From: CAZKFN01 sp964552035
GTDB lineage: Bacteria; Bacteroidota; Bacteroidia; Flavobacteriales_E; Vicingaceae
Assembly (NCBI GenBank): GCA_964552035.1
Contig: CAZKFN010000005.1
Location: forward strand, 1-50,640
Direction: 5' to 3'
Length of the DNA: 50,640 bases
Shown here: positions 9,184-18,206 of the stretch, one piece after another
How the letters are laid out: every line of letters starts with the position of its first letter
Numbering within the stretch: the first letter of the stretch is position 1
Program-made: the position numbers and the translations under genes
The notes under the pieces: generated by a model
The model's input: the letters and a program-made list of their open reading frames with translations, nothing else
The model's database searches: none
What the model was told of the DNA's origin: nothing

Positions 9184-9906
9184 ATGAAAAAAAGTGTCTT
9201 TTTTATATTGTGTGTATTAATTGGGTTTACCTCTTGTGATGAGCTTAAAAACGTAGTTAGCAATCTACCTGAAGTAGAGAACCTAACCCCTTCTACAAAT
9301 GAGATTATACAAGGATTAAAAGCTGCCTTAGAAAAAGGAACTGTTAATGGGGTGTCCCAATTAGCTACTACTGGAGGTTATGCAGATAATCCACTTTACA
9401 AAATTTATTTTCCTCCCTCAGCTCAAAAAGTTGAATCTACCCTCAGAGGTATTGGCTTAGATAACGAAGTAGATAGATTAATAGCCTTGTTAAATAAAGG
9501 AGCAGAAAATGCAGTAAGCGAAGCCAAACCTATTTTTCTACGGGCGATTAAAGACATGTCCATTGCAGACGCAAAGTCTATACTTTTTGGTGAAGATACT
9601 GCGGCAACATCTTATTTAAAAACTAAAACTAGAGCTGATTTATACAGTAAATTTATACCCCATATTACTAAATCACTCAATGAAGTAAATGCCACCAAAT
9701 ATTGGAATGACATTATGAATCAATATAATAAAATCCCTTTGGTAGAAAAAATAAACCCTGACTTAGATGATTATGTCACTAACAGAGCTATAGACGGTTT
9801 ATTTTTGAAGATCTCAAAAGAAGAACAAGCTATTAGAAAAGACCCATTGGAGCGTACTTCTTCTATCCTGAAAAAAGTGTTTAATTATGCTGACGAAAAC
9901 AAATAA
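9184..9906 (+). CDS. DUF4197 domain lipoprotein
   Basis: I place the start at the MKKSVFF methionine (9184), because it gives a standard lipoprotein signal: a hydrophobic core, then the lipobox GFTSC with the lipidated cysteine near residue 18. The in-frame ATG at 9169 would only add MNFNV. The mature part is alpha-helical and follows the DUF4197 pattern: EIIQGLKAALEKG near the start, YFPPSAQKVES, NKGAENAVSEAKPIF, and TSYLK in the second half. Members of this family are secreted or outer-membrane-associated proteins of unknown function found in Proteobacteria and Bacteroidetes. It is followed at once by a bidirectional terminator. The 177-base gap before it holds no gene that I can support. 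Confidence 0.8.
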   Translation: MKKSVFFILCVLIGFTSCDELKNVVSNLPEVENLTPSTNEIIQGLKAALEKGTVNGVSQLATTGGYADNPLYKIYFPPSAQKVESTLRGIGLDNEVDRLIALLNKGAENAVSEAKPIFLRAIKDMSIADAKSILFGEDTAATSYLKTKTRADLYSKFIPHITKSLNEVNATKYWNDIMNQYNKIPLVEKINPDLDDYVTNRAIDGLFLKISKEEQAIRKDPLERTSSILKKVFNYADENK

Positions 9907-9920
9907 AAATACCTTACTAT

Positions 9921-9953
9921 AAAAAAGGTGCGGAAATTCCGCACCTTTTTTTA
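9921..9953. terminator. Bidirectional intrinsic terminator between convergent genes
   Basis: AAAAAAGGTGCGGAA and TTCCGCACCTTTTTT form a near-perfect palindrome with A and T runs at both ends. It can stop transcription of the DUF4197 gene from the left and of the minus-strand gene ending at 9954 from the right. Confidence 0.85.
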
Positions 9954-10649
9954 TTATGCAATATATTGGCTATCCCAAACTACAGATGTAAAATTTTGTC
10001 GATTTATCCCAAATATATAAATACTGCTTAAACATGCAAAAGCGATGAGAAAGTGCATAAAAAGAAACAAGCTATATCCAATATGAGAGGTGGGTATAAG
10101 CAGCATAAATATAAAAGATAAACCAATTAAAAACCCTAAATAATGCCCAAAGCTTTGCATGGGATAAGCGATAATCCTTCTAAACCTATTCAACTCTCCT
10201 CCCCATTTGTGAATAAAGTAAAAGCAATTATCGTTGAGGCGAACAAACAACAAAGGGTCGGAATCTTTTTCCTTTAAAGTAAACATACTCTTAGGGGCAA
10301 TAATTTTATAATCTTTAAATTCTTTTCCAAGCTCTTTTTCCAAGTGTTTAATTTTACTTATTGCTTCAGCAGGAATTTCTCCCTTAAATAAAGAGGCATC
10401 TAAAAACCTCAGCCTATATTTTAAACAAATCCCTCGAATTTGCTCCAAGTTGAAGATTCGATTTTCATCCAAGCCTTCAAAAGAAATGTCTTGGGGCACT
10501 GCAGGACTTAAAACTCTTTGTCGAATTGCTATGTCTTCCTCATAAGCCTGATGTAGAATCAATTTTAATTCCATAATGGAATTTTTATTTACTTGTTTCT
10601 TATTGAGCTTGATTAGCTCCTCTTCCAAGTCAACGTTCTGAAATTTCAT
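9954..10649 (-). CDS. Unknown protein with soluble N-terminus and two C-terminal membrane helices
   Basis: I do not recognise the family of this 231-residue protein. Residues 1-130 are hydrophilic and mostly helical, with an EEELIKLNKKQVNK start and a middle segment with KEKDSDPLLFVRLNDNCFYFIHKWGG. Two strongly hydrophobic helices follow at about residues 165-185 and 190-212, and a short tail ends in WDSQYIA. There is no signal peptide, so the N-terminal domain is expected in the cytoplasm with the C-terminus anchored in the inner membrane. It is transcribed in the same direction as the metallophosphoesterase at 10835 but 185 bases downstream of it, which leaves room for its own promoter. Its codon use and base composition look like the neighbours'. 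Confidence 0.65.
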   Translation of the reverse strand: MKFQNVDLEEELIKLNKKQVNKNSIMELKLILHQAYEEDIAIRQRVLSPAVPQDISFEGLDENRIFNLEQIRGICLKYRLRFLDASLFKGEIPAEAISKIKHLEKELGKEFKDYKIIAPKSMFTLKEKDSDPLLFVRLNDNCFYFIHKWGGELNRFRRIIAYPMQSFGHYLGFLIGLSFIFMLLIPTSHIGYSLFLFMHFLIAFACLSSIYIFGINRQNFTSVVWDSQYIA

Positions 10650-10834
10650 GATATTATGCTTTTAGTGTTATCTATGCATCTTCACCGAAAGGTTATGGGA
10701 ATAGCAGACTATAAAATTAAGCAAGAATATTTATGAATATCAAATATTCGCTTGATTTTCTATGAATTTAAAGACTTGGTATGATTGTATATTAATAAAA
10801 AAAGAAAATAAATGCCAATAAGTTGCTTTATAAG

Positions 10835-12091
10835 TTATGCTTTTTGTAATTCCAATATTGTTATTTCAGGCAGAATTCCAATTCTCCCAGGATAACCGAT
10901 GTACCCAAACCCTCTATTAACATATAAGTATTGATTCTTATCTTTATAAAGCCCTGCCCATTCTTTATATAGGTATTCTGCTGGGCTCCATTTAAATCCT
11001 GGCACCTCAACTCCAAACTGCATTCCGTGCGTATGTCCAGAAAGTGTCAGATCAATTTGAGAAAATTTAGGGAGCACTTCAGCTCTCCAATGAGTAGGAT
11101 CATGAGAAAGTAAAATATTAACAGCAGTTACTTCTAGCCCCTGCATAGCTTTTGTTAGATTACCATACTTAGGGAAATTATGTGCCGCCCCCCAATTTTC
11201 TACCCCAATTATTCCTAGTTTCTCTCCATCTATTTTTATGACGGTATGTTCATTTTTCAAAAGCTTCCATCCCATACCTTCCTGTATTTTAATTAAATCT
11301 TTGAGGTTCTTCTCTTTTGCAGCAATAGAAGGCCATTTTTCATAATCCCCATAGTCGTGATTTCCCAAAACAGAATATACACCTAAAGGTGCGGATATTT
11401 TGTTAAACACTATTCCCCAGTCTTGCATTTCAGATGATTTATTATTAACTAAATCTCCAGTAAAAAGAACGAGGTCAGCTTTTTCTTCCATTAGCATTTC
11501 TACTCCTCCCTTTACGGCAGTCTTATTCCAAAAACTTCCTGAATGTATGTCTGAAATTTGAGCAATTTTTAATCCTTGAAAAGCAGAAGGAAGATGAGGG
11601 ATTGGTATTTTTTCACGTCTAATTCTATAATCATGAGCTCTGCTGATTATTCCCCAACTCATAGTTATAACTGGTGCAGCGGCAACTACTAAACCTGTTT
11701 TTATAAGAAAATCAGAACGACTAATTCCACCGTCTTGTTTAGATAAATTTTGTGCTTTTGTTGGAGTTTGAATTCTTTTAAAAACCCATTTTACAACTCT
11801 TAAGCCATCGTCTATAAGCACAAATAAAGCTAATGTAAGTTTAGAAAATATATTGATTAAAATAAAAGCCCTTAAAAAAGTATCTATAATCACACCCATA
11901 TTTGACTGTCCTATTATTATATAGCTTAAAATAATCAATAAGGTCAAACATGTAGCAGCCCAATAACTGTTTTTTAAAATTTTAGATTTAAAAATACTAA
12001 TCTTCCTTGAATACACCCTAACAGCTTGGTAAGCATAGACCTCCACAAGCAAAACAAAGAGAAATAATATTATAATACTTAGATACTTCAT
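10835..12091 (-). CDS. Membrane-anchored metallophosphoesterase, YkuE-like
   Basis: The 418-residue protein has two to three N-terminal membrane helices (about 4-22, 42-62 and 68-92), a linker, then a calcineurin-like phosphoesterase domain (about 165-418). The metal-binding motifs are all present: AQISDIHSG (DxH), FTGDLVN (GD), LGNHDYGD (GNHD), LLSHDPTHW and SGHTHGMQFG (GHTH). The family includes B. subtilis YkuE and related periplasmic or surface phosphoesterases. A segment around residues 125-145 (SRSDFLIKTGLVVAAAPV) looks like a Tat signal core, but the twin arginine is Arg-Ser, so Tat export is doubtful and the membrane helices probably do the targeting. The gene is divergent from the mechanosensitive channel at 12184. 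The substrate is unknown. Confidence 0.85.
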   Translation of the reverse strand: MKYLSIIILFLFVLLVEVYAYQAVRVYSRKISIFKSKILKNSYWAATCLTLLIILSYIIIGQSNMGVIIDTFLRAFILINIFSKLTLALFVLIDDGLRVVKWVFKRIQTPTKAQNLSKQDGGISRSDFLIKTGLVVAAAPVITMSWGIISRAHDYRIRREKIPIPHLPSAFQGLKIAQISDIHSGSFWNKTAVKGGVEMLMEEKADLVLFTGDLVNNKSSEMQDWGIVFNKISAPLGVYSVLGNHDYGDYEKWPSIAAKEKNLKDLIKIQEGMGWKLLKNEHTVIKIDGEKLGIIGVENWGAAHNFPKYGNLTKAMQGLEVTAVNILLSHDPTHWRAEVLPKFSQIDLTLSGHTHGMQFGVEVPGFKWSPAEYLYKEWAGLYKDKNQYLYVNRGFGYIGYPGRIGILPEITILELQKA

Positions 12092-12155
12092 TTATGTTTT
12101 AACAAACTTGAACTTTATATTCTAAGAAACAGCAGTATAAATACAAATTTTGCTT

Positions 12156-12163
12156 TACTTTTG
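12156..12163 (+). promoter_or_regulatory. Bacteroidetes -7 promoter element of the mscS-family gene
   Basis: TACTTTTG matches TAnnTTTG and sits 20 bases before the ATG at 12184, within the 92-base divergent region. No TTG -33 element is visible at the usual spacing. Confidence 0.45.
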
Positions 12164-12183
12164 TCTTTTTTAACGGTATTTCT

Positions 12184-13005
12184 ATGGATATAAACAAGTA
12201 TACAGACAAAATTGTTGAATTTGTAACAGTTTATGGCCTGAAGTTGATAGGTGGCCTTGTAATACTTATTTTAGGATTATGGCTAATCAAACAAATTATG
12301 AAAGCTGTTTCTAAAGCTTTTAATAACAGGAAAATAAACCCTTCTTTAATTCCCTTTCTTAAAAGTTTAATCTCGGCTTCACTAAAAGTACTTTTAGCAG
12401 TTACCGTTCTTGGTATGATTGGAATACAAATGACTTCCTTCATTGCCATTATTGGTGCTGCTGGATTAGCTATAGGAATGGCACTTTCTGGAACCCTACA
12501 AAATTTTGCTGGAGGGGTAATTATACTACTTATCAAACCTTTTAAAGTTGGGGACTGGATTGAGACTCAAGGCTATAGCGGCTCAGTACGTGAAATACAA
12601 ATTTTTAATACCATCCTTAAAACATCCGATAATAGGACCATCATTTTACCCAATGGTGACTTATCTACATCTACAGTTATCAACTTTTCTATTGAAGCAA
12701 ATAGATTAGTTAGTTGGACTTTTGATTTCCCTTATGGAACTAATGTTGAAGCTGTTAGGGAAGTTTTATTAGATATTTTTCATCAAGACGAACGTATTTT
12801 TAAAGACCCTGCACCTGCTGTTAATATTAGTGACTTCTCTAAAGGATTAATTAAGCTTGGAGCAAATGTTTGGGTAAAATCAGAAAATTTTTGGGGAGTA
12901 AAATTGGGAACAGCAGAAGCAGTATATAATGCTTTAAACTCAAATGGAATTAAAATTTCTCCACCACAAATGGAGATTAGTTTAGATAACAATCAACATA
13001 ATTAA
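12184..13005 (+). CDS. Small-conductance mechanosensitive channel, MscS family
   Basis: At 273 residues the protein is close to E. coli MscS (286). It has three membrane helices: about 18-36, 58-80, and the pore-lining helix about 88-112. The pore helix carries the family signature of alternating Gly/Ala, GAAGLAIGMALSGTLQNFAGG. The cytosolic beta domain follows (GVIILLIKPFKVGDWIE, then ILPNGDLSTSTVINFS), and then an alpha/beta C-terminal domain. The channel opens under membrane tension and releases solutes on osmotic downshift. It is 12 bases upstream of the DUF3078 gene and probably cotranscribed with it, a pairing that may link envelope stress functions. Confidence 0.9.
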   Translation: MDINKYTDKIVEFVTVYGLKLIGGLVILILGLWLIKQIMKAVSKAFNNRKINPSLIPFLKSLISASLKVLLAVTVLGMIGIQMTSFIAIIGAAGLAIGMALSGTLQNFAGGVIILLIKPFKVGDWIETQGYSGSVREIQIFNTILKTSDNRTIILPNGDLSTSTVINFSIEANRLVSWTFDFPYGTNVEAVREVLLDIFHQDERIFKDPAPAVNISDFSKGLIKLGANVWVKSENFWGVKLGTAEAVYNALNSNGIKISPPQMEISLDNNQHN

Positions 13006-13017
13006 ACAACACAAAGT

Positions 13018-14046
13018 ATGAATAAATTAAACAAACTAATACTAATTGCCTTATTATCAACTGGCATCACAGCTTATGCTCAAGTGACAGATGCTGAAGA
13101 TGATTTGATAACACAAAGTGATGAAAGCTTTGAAGGCTGGAAAAAAGGGGGAATGGTGAATATCAATTTCTCTCAAGTTTCATTAAAAAATTGGGCCGCA
13201 GGAGGGCAAAATTCTATTTCTATCAACTCCATGCTTAGTCTCTATGCCAACTATAAAAAGGATAACGACAGCTGGGAGAATTATTTAGATCTCGGATATG
13301 GCATTGTAAGACAAGGAGATGAAGGTTTTATTAAATCAGACGACCGTATAGACTTTACTTCTAAATACGGTAGGAAAGCTGCTGAAAACTTATATTATGC
13401 TGCTCTATTTAATTTCCGTTCTCAATTTACTCCAGGATATAACTATCCTGATACCGATCATAAGATTTCTGACTTCTTAGCTCCAGCATATGCTATTGCA
13501 GCCTTAGGAATGGACTATAAATCTGATGATGATAAACTTTCATTGTTTGTTGCTCCTCTAACAACTAAAATTACTTATGTAGGTGATAAGCTATTAGCTG
13601 CTAAAGGAGCTTTTGGCGTAGATAAAGGAAACATAGAAACCTATTATGTTGTTGTTGATGGGGATAGTATTACTAAAGAAAGAGTTATAGAAGATGGTAA
13701 AAATATAAGAGCTGAGCTCGGGGGATATGTACGTATGATGTATCAAACAGATATCACTAAAGACATTTCTTTTAAAACCAATCTAGACTTGTTTTCTAAT
13801 TATTTACATAATCCTAAAAATATCGATGTTCACTGGGATAACTTATTAAGCTTAAAAGTAAATAATTACATTTCGGCTTCTATAAGCACAAGCTTAATTT
13901 ATGATGATGACATTGACATTTCAGTTATGAAGTCTAATGGTGAGCCTAAATTGAATAGTGAAGGCATTCAGATCGAAGGCCCAAGAACTCAGTTTAAATA
14001 TGTAATTGCTGTTGGATTCCAATATAAATTTGGAGCTGAAAAATAA
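13018..14046 (+). CDS. DUF3078 domain outer-envelope protein
   Basis: The 342-residue protein has a signal peptide (1-21, ending AYAQ) and a body rich in alternating beta-strands. It matches the Bacteroidetes DUF3078 family: WKKGGMVNINFSQVSLKNWAAGGQNSIS near the start, then DLGYGIV, KSDDRIDFTSKYGRKA, LFNFRSQFTPGYNYP and a final FKYVIAVGFQYKFG strand ending in an aromatic/charged tail. This composition fits an outer-membrane beta-barrel. The biological role of DUF3078 is not established. It follows the mscS-family gene by 12 bases and ends with a strong terminator, so the two genes form an operon. Confidence 0.85.
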   Translation: MNKLNKLILIALLSTGITAYAQVTDAEDDLITQSDESFEGWKKGGMVNINFSQVSLKNWAAGGQNSISINSMLSLYANYKKDNDSWENYLDLGYGIVRQGDEGFIKSDDRIDFTSKYGRKAAENLYYAALFNFRSQFTPGYNYPDTDHKISDFLAPAYAIAALGMDYKSDDDKLSLFVAPLTTKITYVGDKLLAAKGAFGVDKGNIETYYVVVDGDSITKERVIEDGKNIRAELGGYVRMMYQTDITKDISFKTNLDLFSNYLHNPKNIDVHWDNLLSLKVNNYISASISTSLIYDDDIDISVMKSNGEPKLNSEGIQIEGPRTQFKYVIAVGFQYKFGAEK

Positions 14047-14063
14047 ATTCTAGTTTAATTTTT

Positions 14064-14098
14064 AAAGCGGAAATGCACGCTAGCATTTCCGCTTTTTA
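14064..14098 (+). terminator. Intrinsic terminator after the mscS-DUF3078 pair
   Basis: AAAGCGGAAATGC and GCATTTCCGCTTT form a perfect 13-bp stem with a 6-base loop and a following TTTT. It starts 18 bases after the stop. Confidence 0.85.
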
Positions 14099-14152
14099 TA
14101 TCATCTATTTACCTGCATAGTATCCCAGATGCTTTCTTAATTGTTAAGGCAT

Positions 14153-14160
14153 TACATTTG
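14153..14160 (+). promoter_or_regulatory. Bacteroidetes -7 promoter element of the glycosyltransferase gene
   Basis: TACATTTG matches TAnnTTTG 26 bases before the ATG at 14187. No good -33 element is seen. Confidence 0.4.
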
Positions 14161-14186
14161 ATTACTTTCGCAGCAACTCTATATGT

Positions 14187-15416
14187 ATGAGAGATAAGCA
14201 CAAGGTTTTATTTATTACTACTCAGCTTCCTTATCCAGCTGAAAGTGGAGGGAAAGTAAAATCCTGGAATTATCTTTTAGATTTATCCAAAAGGTATCAA
14301 CTGAGCTTAGCTTGTTTTTTAAAAAATGAGGCTGAAGAAAAAGCCTCTAATGAATTCCAAAAGTATATAAAACTTCAACATTACTACTGTGAAAAGCTTA
14401 ACATTAGTAGAAATCCTTTTAATTTAATTAAAAGTTATATGGGCCATGCCTGCCTTAATACCTTTAGAAATTATTCTACTAGCTTTCACAAAAAGATTAG
14501 AAACATTGCCAAGGATTATGATGTGCTGCTAATTGACCATTATGAAATGTTCCAATATGTTCCTAGAGATTATAAAGGTAAGGTAGTTATGCATACTCAT
14601 AATGCTGAGTTTATGTTGTGGTATCGTATGGCCGAACTCAGTAAGAATCTAATTTTTAAACTCTTATTAAAAGCAGAGTCTAAACGAGTTAAAAAGTTTG
14701 AAAGATTTATCTTTCAAAAAGCCGATTTAGTTTATGCTACACCTTCAGATATTCGTCTATATAAATCTCATAAAATTCCTGTAGATAATTTTCAGCCTAC
14801 CTATCATTTGGGCAACGACCAAATGCTCAAACTTAAAGATGTTCAATTTGAAAATACAGAGTTAGCTATAACTTTCATGGGGACCCTAAGCTGGGAGCCT
14901 AATATAGACGGTCTGTTATGGTTTATAGAAAATATTTGGCCAAATATTTTAAAAGCTCATCCCAATGTAAAATTATACATTATGGGCAAAAAGGGAAATT
15001 CTAAAATATATGAACTTGCCCAAGCTTATCAAAATATTGTCTTTACCGGTTTCATCAAGGATTTAGACAGTTATCTCAAAAAAACAAGGGTTTATATTGT
15101 TCCTCTTCGATTTGGAAGTGGTATGAAGGTAAAAACACTAGAAGGTTTATATCGCGGAATCCCCATGGTTTCTACTTCTATTGGAGCTGAAGGCCTTGCT
15201 GTAAAGCATCAAGAAGATATACTTCTTGCCAATACTGCAAAAGAATTCGCTAAATGCTGTATTGAGCTTATTGAAAATCAAGAAAAATGGAATCAATTAA
15301 GAGACAATAGTAGAAAAATTGCAGCCGAAAAATACCAATGGATACCACTTTTTGAAAAAATGGATCTCACCCTCAAAAAGCAATTCAACCCAACTTATAA
15401 AAACAGCCTTCATTAA
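14187..15416 (+). CDS. Glycosyltransferase, GT-B fold, family 4-like
   Basis: The 409-residue protein has the two Rossmann halves of a GT-B enzyme. The N-terminal half starts VLFITTQLPYPAESGGKVKSW, a common opening of bacterial GT4 enzymes that transfer sugars onto polysaccharide precursors. The C-terminal half has ITFMGTLSWEPNIDGLLWF, IMGKKG, VFTGFIKDLDSYL and the donor-binding loop VPLRFGSGMKVKTLEGLYRGIPMVST, where the glutamate contacts the nucleotide sugar. There is no signal peptide or membrane helix, so it works at the cytoplasmic face. No other polysaccharide gene is adjacent, so the acceptor and sugar cannot be named. Similar proteins are involved in exopolysaccharide or LPS assembly. 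Confidence 0.85.
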   Translation: MRDKHKVLFITTQLPYPAESGGKVKSWNYLLDLSKRYQLSLACFLKNEAEEKASNEFQKYIKLQHYYCEKLNISRNPFNLIKSYMGHACLNTFRNYSTSFHKKIRNIAKDYDVLLIDHYEMFQYVPRDYKGKVVMHTHNAEFMLWYRMAELSKNLIFKLLLKAESKRVKKFERFIFQKADLVYATPSDIRLYKSHKIPVDNFQPTYHLGNDQMLKLKDVQFENTELAITFMGTLSWEPNIDGLLWFIENIWPNILKAHPNVKLYIMGKKGNSKIYELAQAYQNIVFTGFIKDLDSYLKKTRVYIVPLRFGSGMKVKTLEGLYRGIPMVSTSIGAEGLAVKHQEDILLANTAKEFAKCCIELIENQEKWNQLRDNSRKIAAEKYQWIPLFEKMDLTLKKQFNPTYKNSLH

Positions 15417-15431
15417 GTAAAGAGTTAATCC

Positions 15432-15439
15432 TAGCTTTG
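15432..15439 (+). promoter_or_regulatory. Bacteroidetes -7 promoter element of the MFS gene
   Basis: TAGCTTTG matches TAnnTTTG 27 bases before the ATG at 15467. Confidence 0.4.
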
Positions 15440-15466
15440 CCCGTTTGAGAATGAATCAAAAATTTT

Positions 15467-16666
15467 ATGCGTAAAAAGATTTCTTGGCGGATTGTAATAT
15501 CAATTACAGCAATAATTATGCTTGGATCCAACCTTCGTGCTCCAATTGTGGCAGTTGGTCCTGTAATCCCAGAAATACTACAAGACCTTCAACTTTCTCC
15601 AATTCTAATCAGCCTTATAACCTCTATTCCTTTAGCGTGTTTTGCATTTGGTTCCCCTTTTGTTCCTCGATTGCAAAATAGTTTTGGGCTAGAAAGAACT
15701 TTGCTTTTTGCAATTGTACTTTTAGGTTTGGGTATTGCTATACGCTCTTTTGGCAATTCTTTGTATCTTTTTTTGGGTTCCACTATAATAGGAATTGCCA
15801 TTACTATAGCCAATGTGCTTGTCCCTGCTTATATTAAAAAAGCATTCCCCAATCGATTAGGGCTAATCACTGCTTTCTATCTTGCTTCTATGAATCTAAT
15901 GGCAGCAATAGCTGTAGCATTTAGTGTAAAAATTGGAGAAATTGGGAATATAGGGTGGAAAGGATCCATCGGTATATGGATTCTTCTTGTAGGAATTACC
16001 TTTCTAATTTGGCTATCAACTTTAAAAGAAAAAAGCAGCATTAAAAAACCAAGTAAATCCTCAAATTTTAAAAAAGTATGGACTTCTCCTCTAGCTTGGA
16101 ACATTTCTCTTTTAATGGGCACACAGTCTGTTGTTTATTATGTTTTTGCCACTTGGTATCCTAGCATTTTGCAAACTTGGGGAATGGATGTCGTCAGTGC
16201 GGGGAAAATGCTTTCTTATGTACACCTAAGCCAAGTTCCTGGAGTGCTTTTAGGACCTTTATTTGCCGATCGCTTAAATAAACAAACACCCTTAATCTGG
16301 ATAGCTTTTTTAGGGCTTTTCTCAGGTTTAATTCTATTGGCAACTCTTGAAACTGAGTTGGCTGTCCTTGCATCTGTATTAATTGGAAGCTCTATTGGCT
16401 TAGCATTCTCTTTAGCAACTATATTTTTTATATTACGTACAGAAAATGTTTCAGATGCCGCTGAATTATCAGGTATGGCACAATCCGTAGGTTATTTTAT
16501 TGCGGCTTTCTTCCCCCCAATTTTTGGTGGGATTTTCTATTTTACCCAATCGTGGAAAATCCCCATCTTTATATTAATCGGAATAGCTATTTTACTGTTA
16601 ATAACAGGGCTTACATCAGCTAGCGATAAAAAAATCACAGATAGAAAGAAAATACTAATTCCCTAA
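15467..16666 (+). CDS. MFS transporter, CynX/NimT family
   Basis: The 399-residue protein has about twelve hydrophobic helices and the family opening GSNLRAPIVAVGPVIPEI, as in CynX (cyanate) and NimT (2-nitroimidazole) transporters. A short, basic cytoplasmic loop (about residues 185-205, KEKSSIKKPSKSSNFKK) separates the two six-helix halves. It sits in the inner membrane and moves a small, probably anionic or aromatic solute by proton coupling. The actual substrate is not determined by sequence, and no cyanase or related enzyme gene is nearby. It is convergent with the minus-strand thioredoxin-like gene, with only 19 bases between the stops and no visible terminator hairpin. Confidence 0.85.
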   Translation: MRKKISWRIVISITAIIMLGSNLRAPIVAVGPVIPEILQDLQLSPILISLITSIPLACFAFGSPFVPRLQNSFGLERTLLFAIVLLGLGIAIRSFGNSLYLFLGSTIIGIAITIANVLVPAYIKKAFPNRLGLITAFYLASMNLMAAIAVAFSVKIGEIGNIGWKGSIGIWILLVGITFLIWLSTLKEKSSIKKPSKSSNFKKVWTSPLAWNISLLMGTQSVVYYVFATWYPSILQTWGMDVVSAGKMLSYVHLSQVPGVLLGPLFADRLNKQTPLIWIAFLGLFSGLILLATLETELAVLASVLIGSSIGLAFSLATIFFILRTENVSDAAELSGMAQSVGYFIAAFFPPIFGGIFYFTQSWKIPIFILIGIAILLLITGLTSASDKKITDRKKILIP

Positions 16667-16685
16667 TCTCAAATTAAGAAAAGTA

Positions 16686-17924
16686 TTAGTCCAACTGTTC
16701 TTCAATAAACTGCCTTATATCTTTCTTAAGCAGCTCATAATCTTCTCCTGTTCCTGGGCCACTAAATCCGGTGTGGATTTTTACTACTTCTCCCTTCTTA
16801 TTTAGATAAATAGCTGTAGGGAAAGCTACAACAGCATTGAGCATATAAAAATCTTCTGCTACATTTTCACTATTCAATTGCCCTGCAACAAGAATAGGAT
16901 AAGGTATTTCTTCTTTTTCTGCATAGCGTTTAATGCGCGCTGCTTGATCTTCAAAGTTTTTAGGATACTCGTAAGAAACTCCAAGAATCTCTAAACCTTT
17001 TTTATGATATTCCCTGTAAAGTTCTTTAAAAAATCGACTTTCATCCAAGCAGTTGGGGCACCATGTTCCCATAATTTGAATAATTACCAGCTTATCTTTC
17101 AGTTCCGTATTTGGAATATTGTATGCCTCTCCTTCAACCGTTTTTAAATTCAATTTAAATTCATTCTCCACCAAATAAGTAATAGAATCCGGACTTTCTA
17201 ATTGAAAATTATCATTTTTACGCCCTATCCACTCAATAATTGTATAATTATTAGGCATGTATTTTCCATGAATAGAATCTCCCCTTATTTTTGCTACATA
17301 TAAAGAAGCCTGAGCTCCATCAAAGGCATATAAACTAAGAGTACTGTCTGATAATGTCCCTTTTAAAAACCTTGAATCTCCTGATCTTTTTAGAAAAGTT
17401 CCTGTAACAATACTCCCAGTTTGCCTAAACTTCCCTACGGAAGGGTAAGCTAAATCTGTTTTTGGTCGAAAAGTAATTTCCCAATTCCCTCCAATATTTT
17501 TATCCGTTTCAACCGAATTTAAATAATCTTGCTGATTTAAGCCTAAATAAGTAGCCTCTAAATCTAACTTAGACTTTGCTCCTACATCTGTTTTCCAATA
17601 ATAGCCTGATAACTGATCCTCCTCAATTTTAAATCGTAAGTAATTAGGATAATTTACAAAATAAACAGTAGCACTATCTCCCTCTTCCTCAATAGCCTCC
17701 ATTTTAATTTCTTCTTCACTATTGATTATGGTAATTTTATCTTCCTCATTCACATAAAATAAAAAAGGCACATCTTGATCCATAACTTTTAATTCCCCTT
17801 TCCAAAAACCTTCTTTTAATAAAGGGTCAGGATTTAAATCAGTATCTTTTGAAGGCTTATTTTGACAAGAAAAAAGAAAGGTAAAAGTCAAAAAAATAAG
17901 TGCGAAATTCTGTAGTGTTTTCAT
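16686..17924 (-). CDS. Thioredoxin-fold lipoprotein, TlpA/ResA-like
   Basis: The 412-residue protein starts with a lipoprotein signal (lipobox TFLFSC, lipid cysteine near residue 20). Residues 25-255 form a beta-rich domain of a kind often found ahead of the thioredoxin part in Bacteroidetes (contains GNWEITFRPKTD, GTFLKRSGDSRFLKGTLSD). The C-terminal 150 residues are a TlpA-type thioredoxin fold with the redox motif WCPNC (Cys289 and Cys292) and the cis-proline region NAVVAFPTAIYLNKKGEV. Such proteins reduce disulfides or haem-binding sites in the periplasm, for example in cytochrome c maturation; the partner here is unknown. It is divergent from the patatin gene across a 282-base gap. Confidence 0.85.
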   Translation of the reverse strand: MKTLQNFALIFLTFTFLFSCQNKPSKDTDLNPDPLLKEGFWKGELKVMDQDVPFLFYVNEEDKITIINSEEEIKMEAIEEEGDSATVYFVNYPNYLRFKIEEDQLSGYYWKTDVGAKSKLDLEATYLGLNQQDYLNSVETDKNIGGNWEITFRPKTDLAYPSVGKFRQTGSIVTGTFLKRSGDSRFLKGTLSDSTLSLYAFDGAQASLYVAKIRGDSIHGKYMPNNYTIIEWIGRKNDNFQLESPDSITYLVENEFKLNLKTVEGEAYNIPNTELKDKLVIIQIMGTWCPNCLDESRFFKELYREYHKKGLEILGVSYEYPKNFEDQAARIKRYAEKEEIPYPILVAGQLNSENVAEDFYMLNAVVAFPTAIYLNKKGEVVKIHTGFSGPGTGEDYELLKKDIRQFIEEQLD

Positions 17925-18137
17925 TGTAATTATTTTTTATAATACAAGTAATTAAAGCCTTTGTTTAAAAAACATCAACATAAAAAAGTAAACCTTTAAA
18001 AAGTTTAGGTTTAATCCTTATCAATAAAAAATATTCAAATGGCTTCAGCTAGTTTTTGAAATTGTTTTCATAGATCTTAAAAGCAAATTTAAACTTGAGT
18101 TTTTTTAAAGAGATTCAAAGTTAGCAGATAAAATCAA

Positions 18138-18167
18138 TTGCACCCCCAATAATTTATTCTAACATTG
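18138..18167 (+). promoter_or_regulatory. Possible promoter of the patatin gene
   Basis: TTG at 18138-18140 and TAACATTG at 18160-18167 (one mismatch to TAnnTTTG) are separated by 19 bases. They lie 39 bases before the ATG at 18207. The rest of the 282-base divergent gap (17925-18206) shows nothing else that I can support. Confidence 0.35.
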
Positions 18168-18206
18168 TATAGAAATAGACGTTAAACCTTAAACTATACA
18201 ATTATT

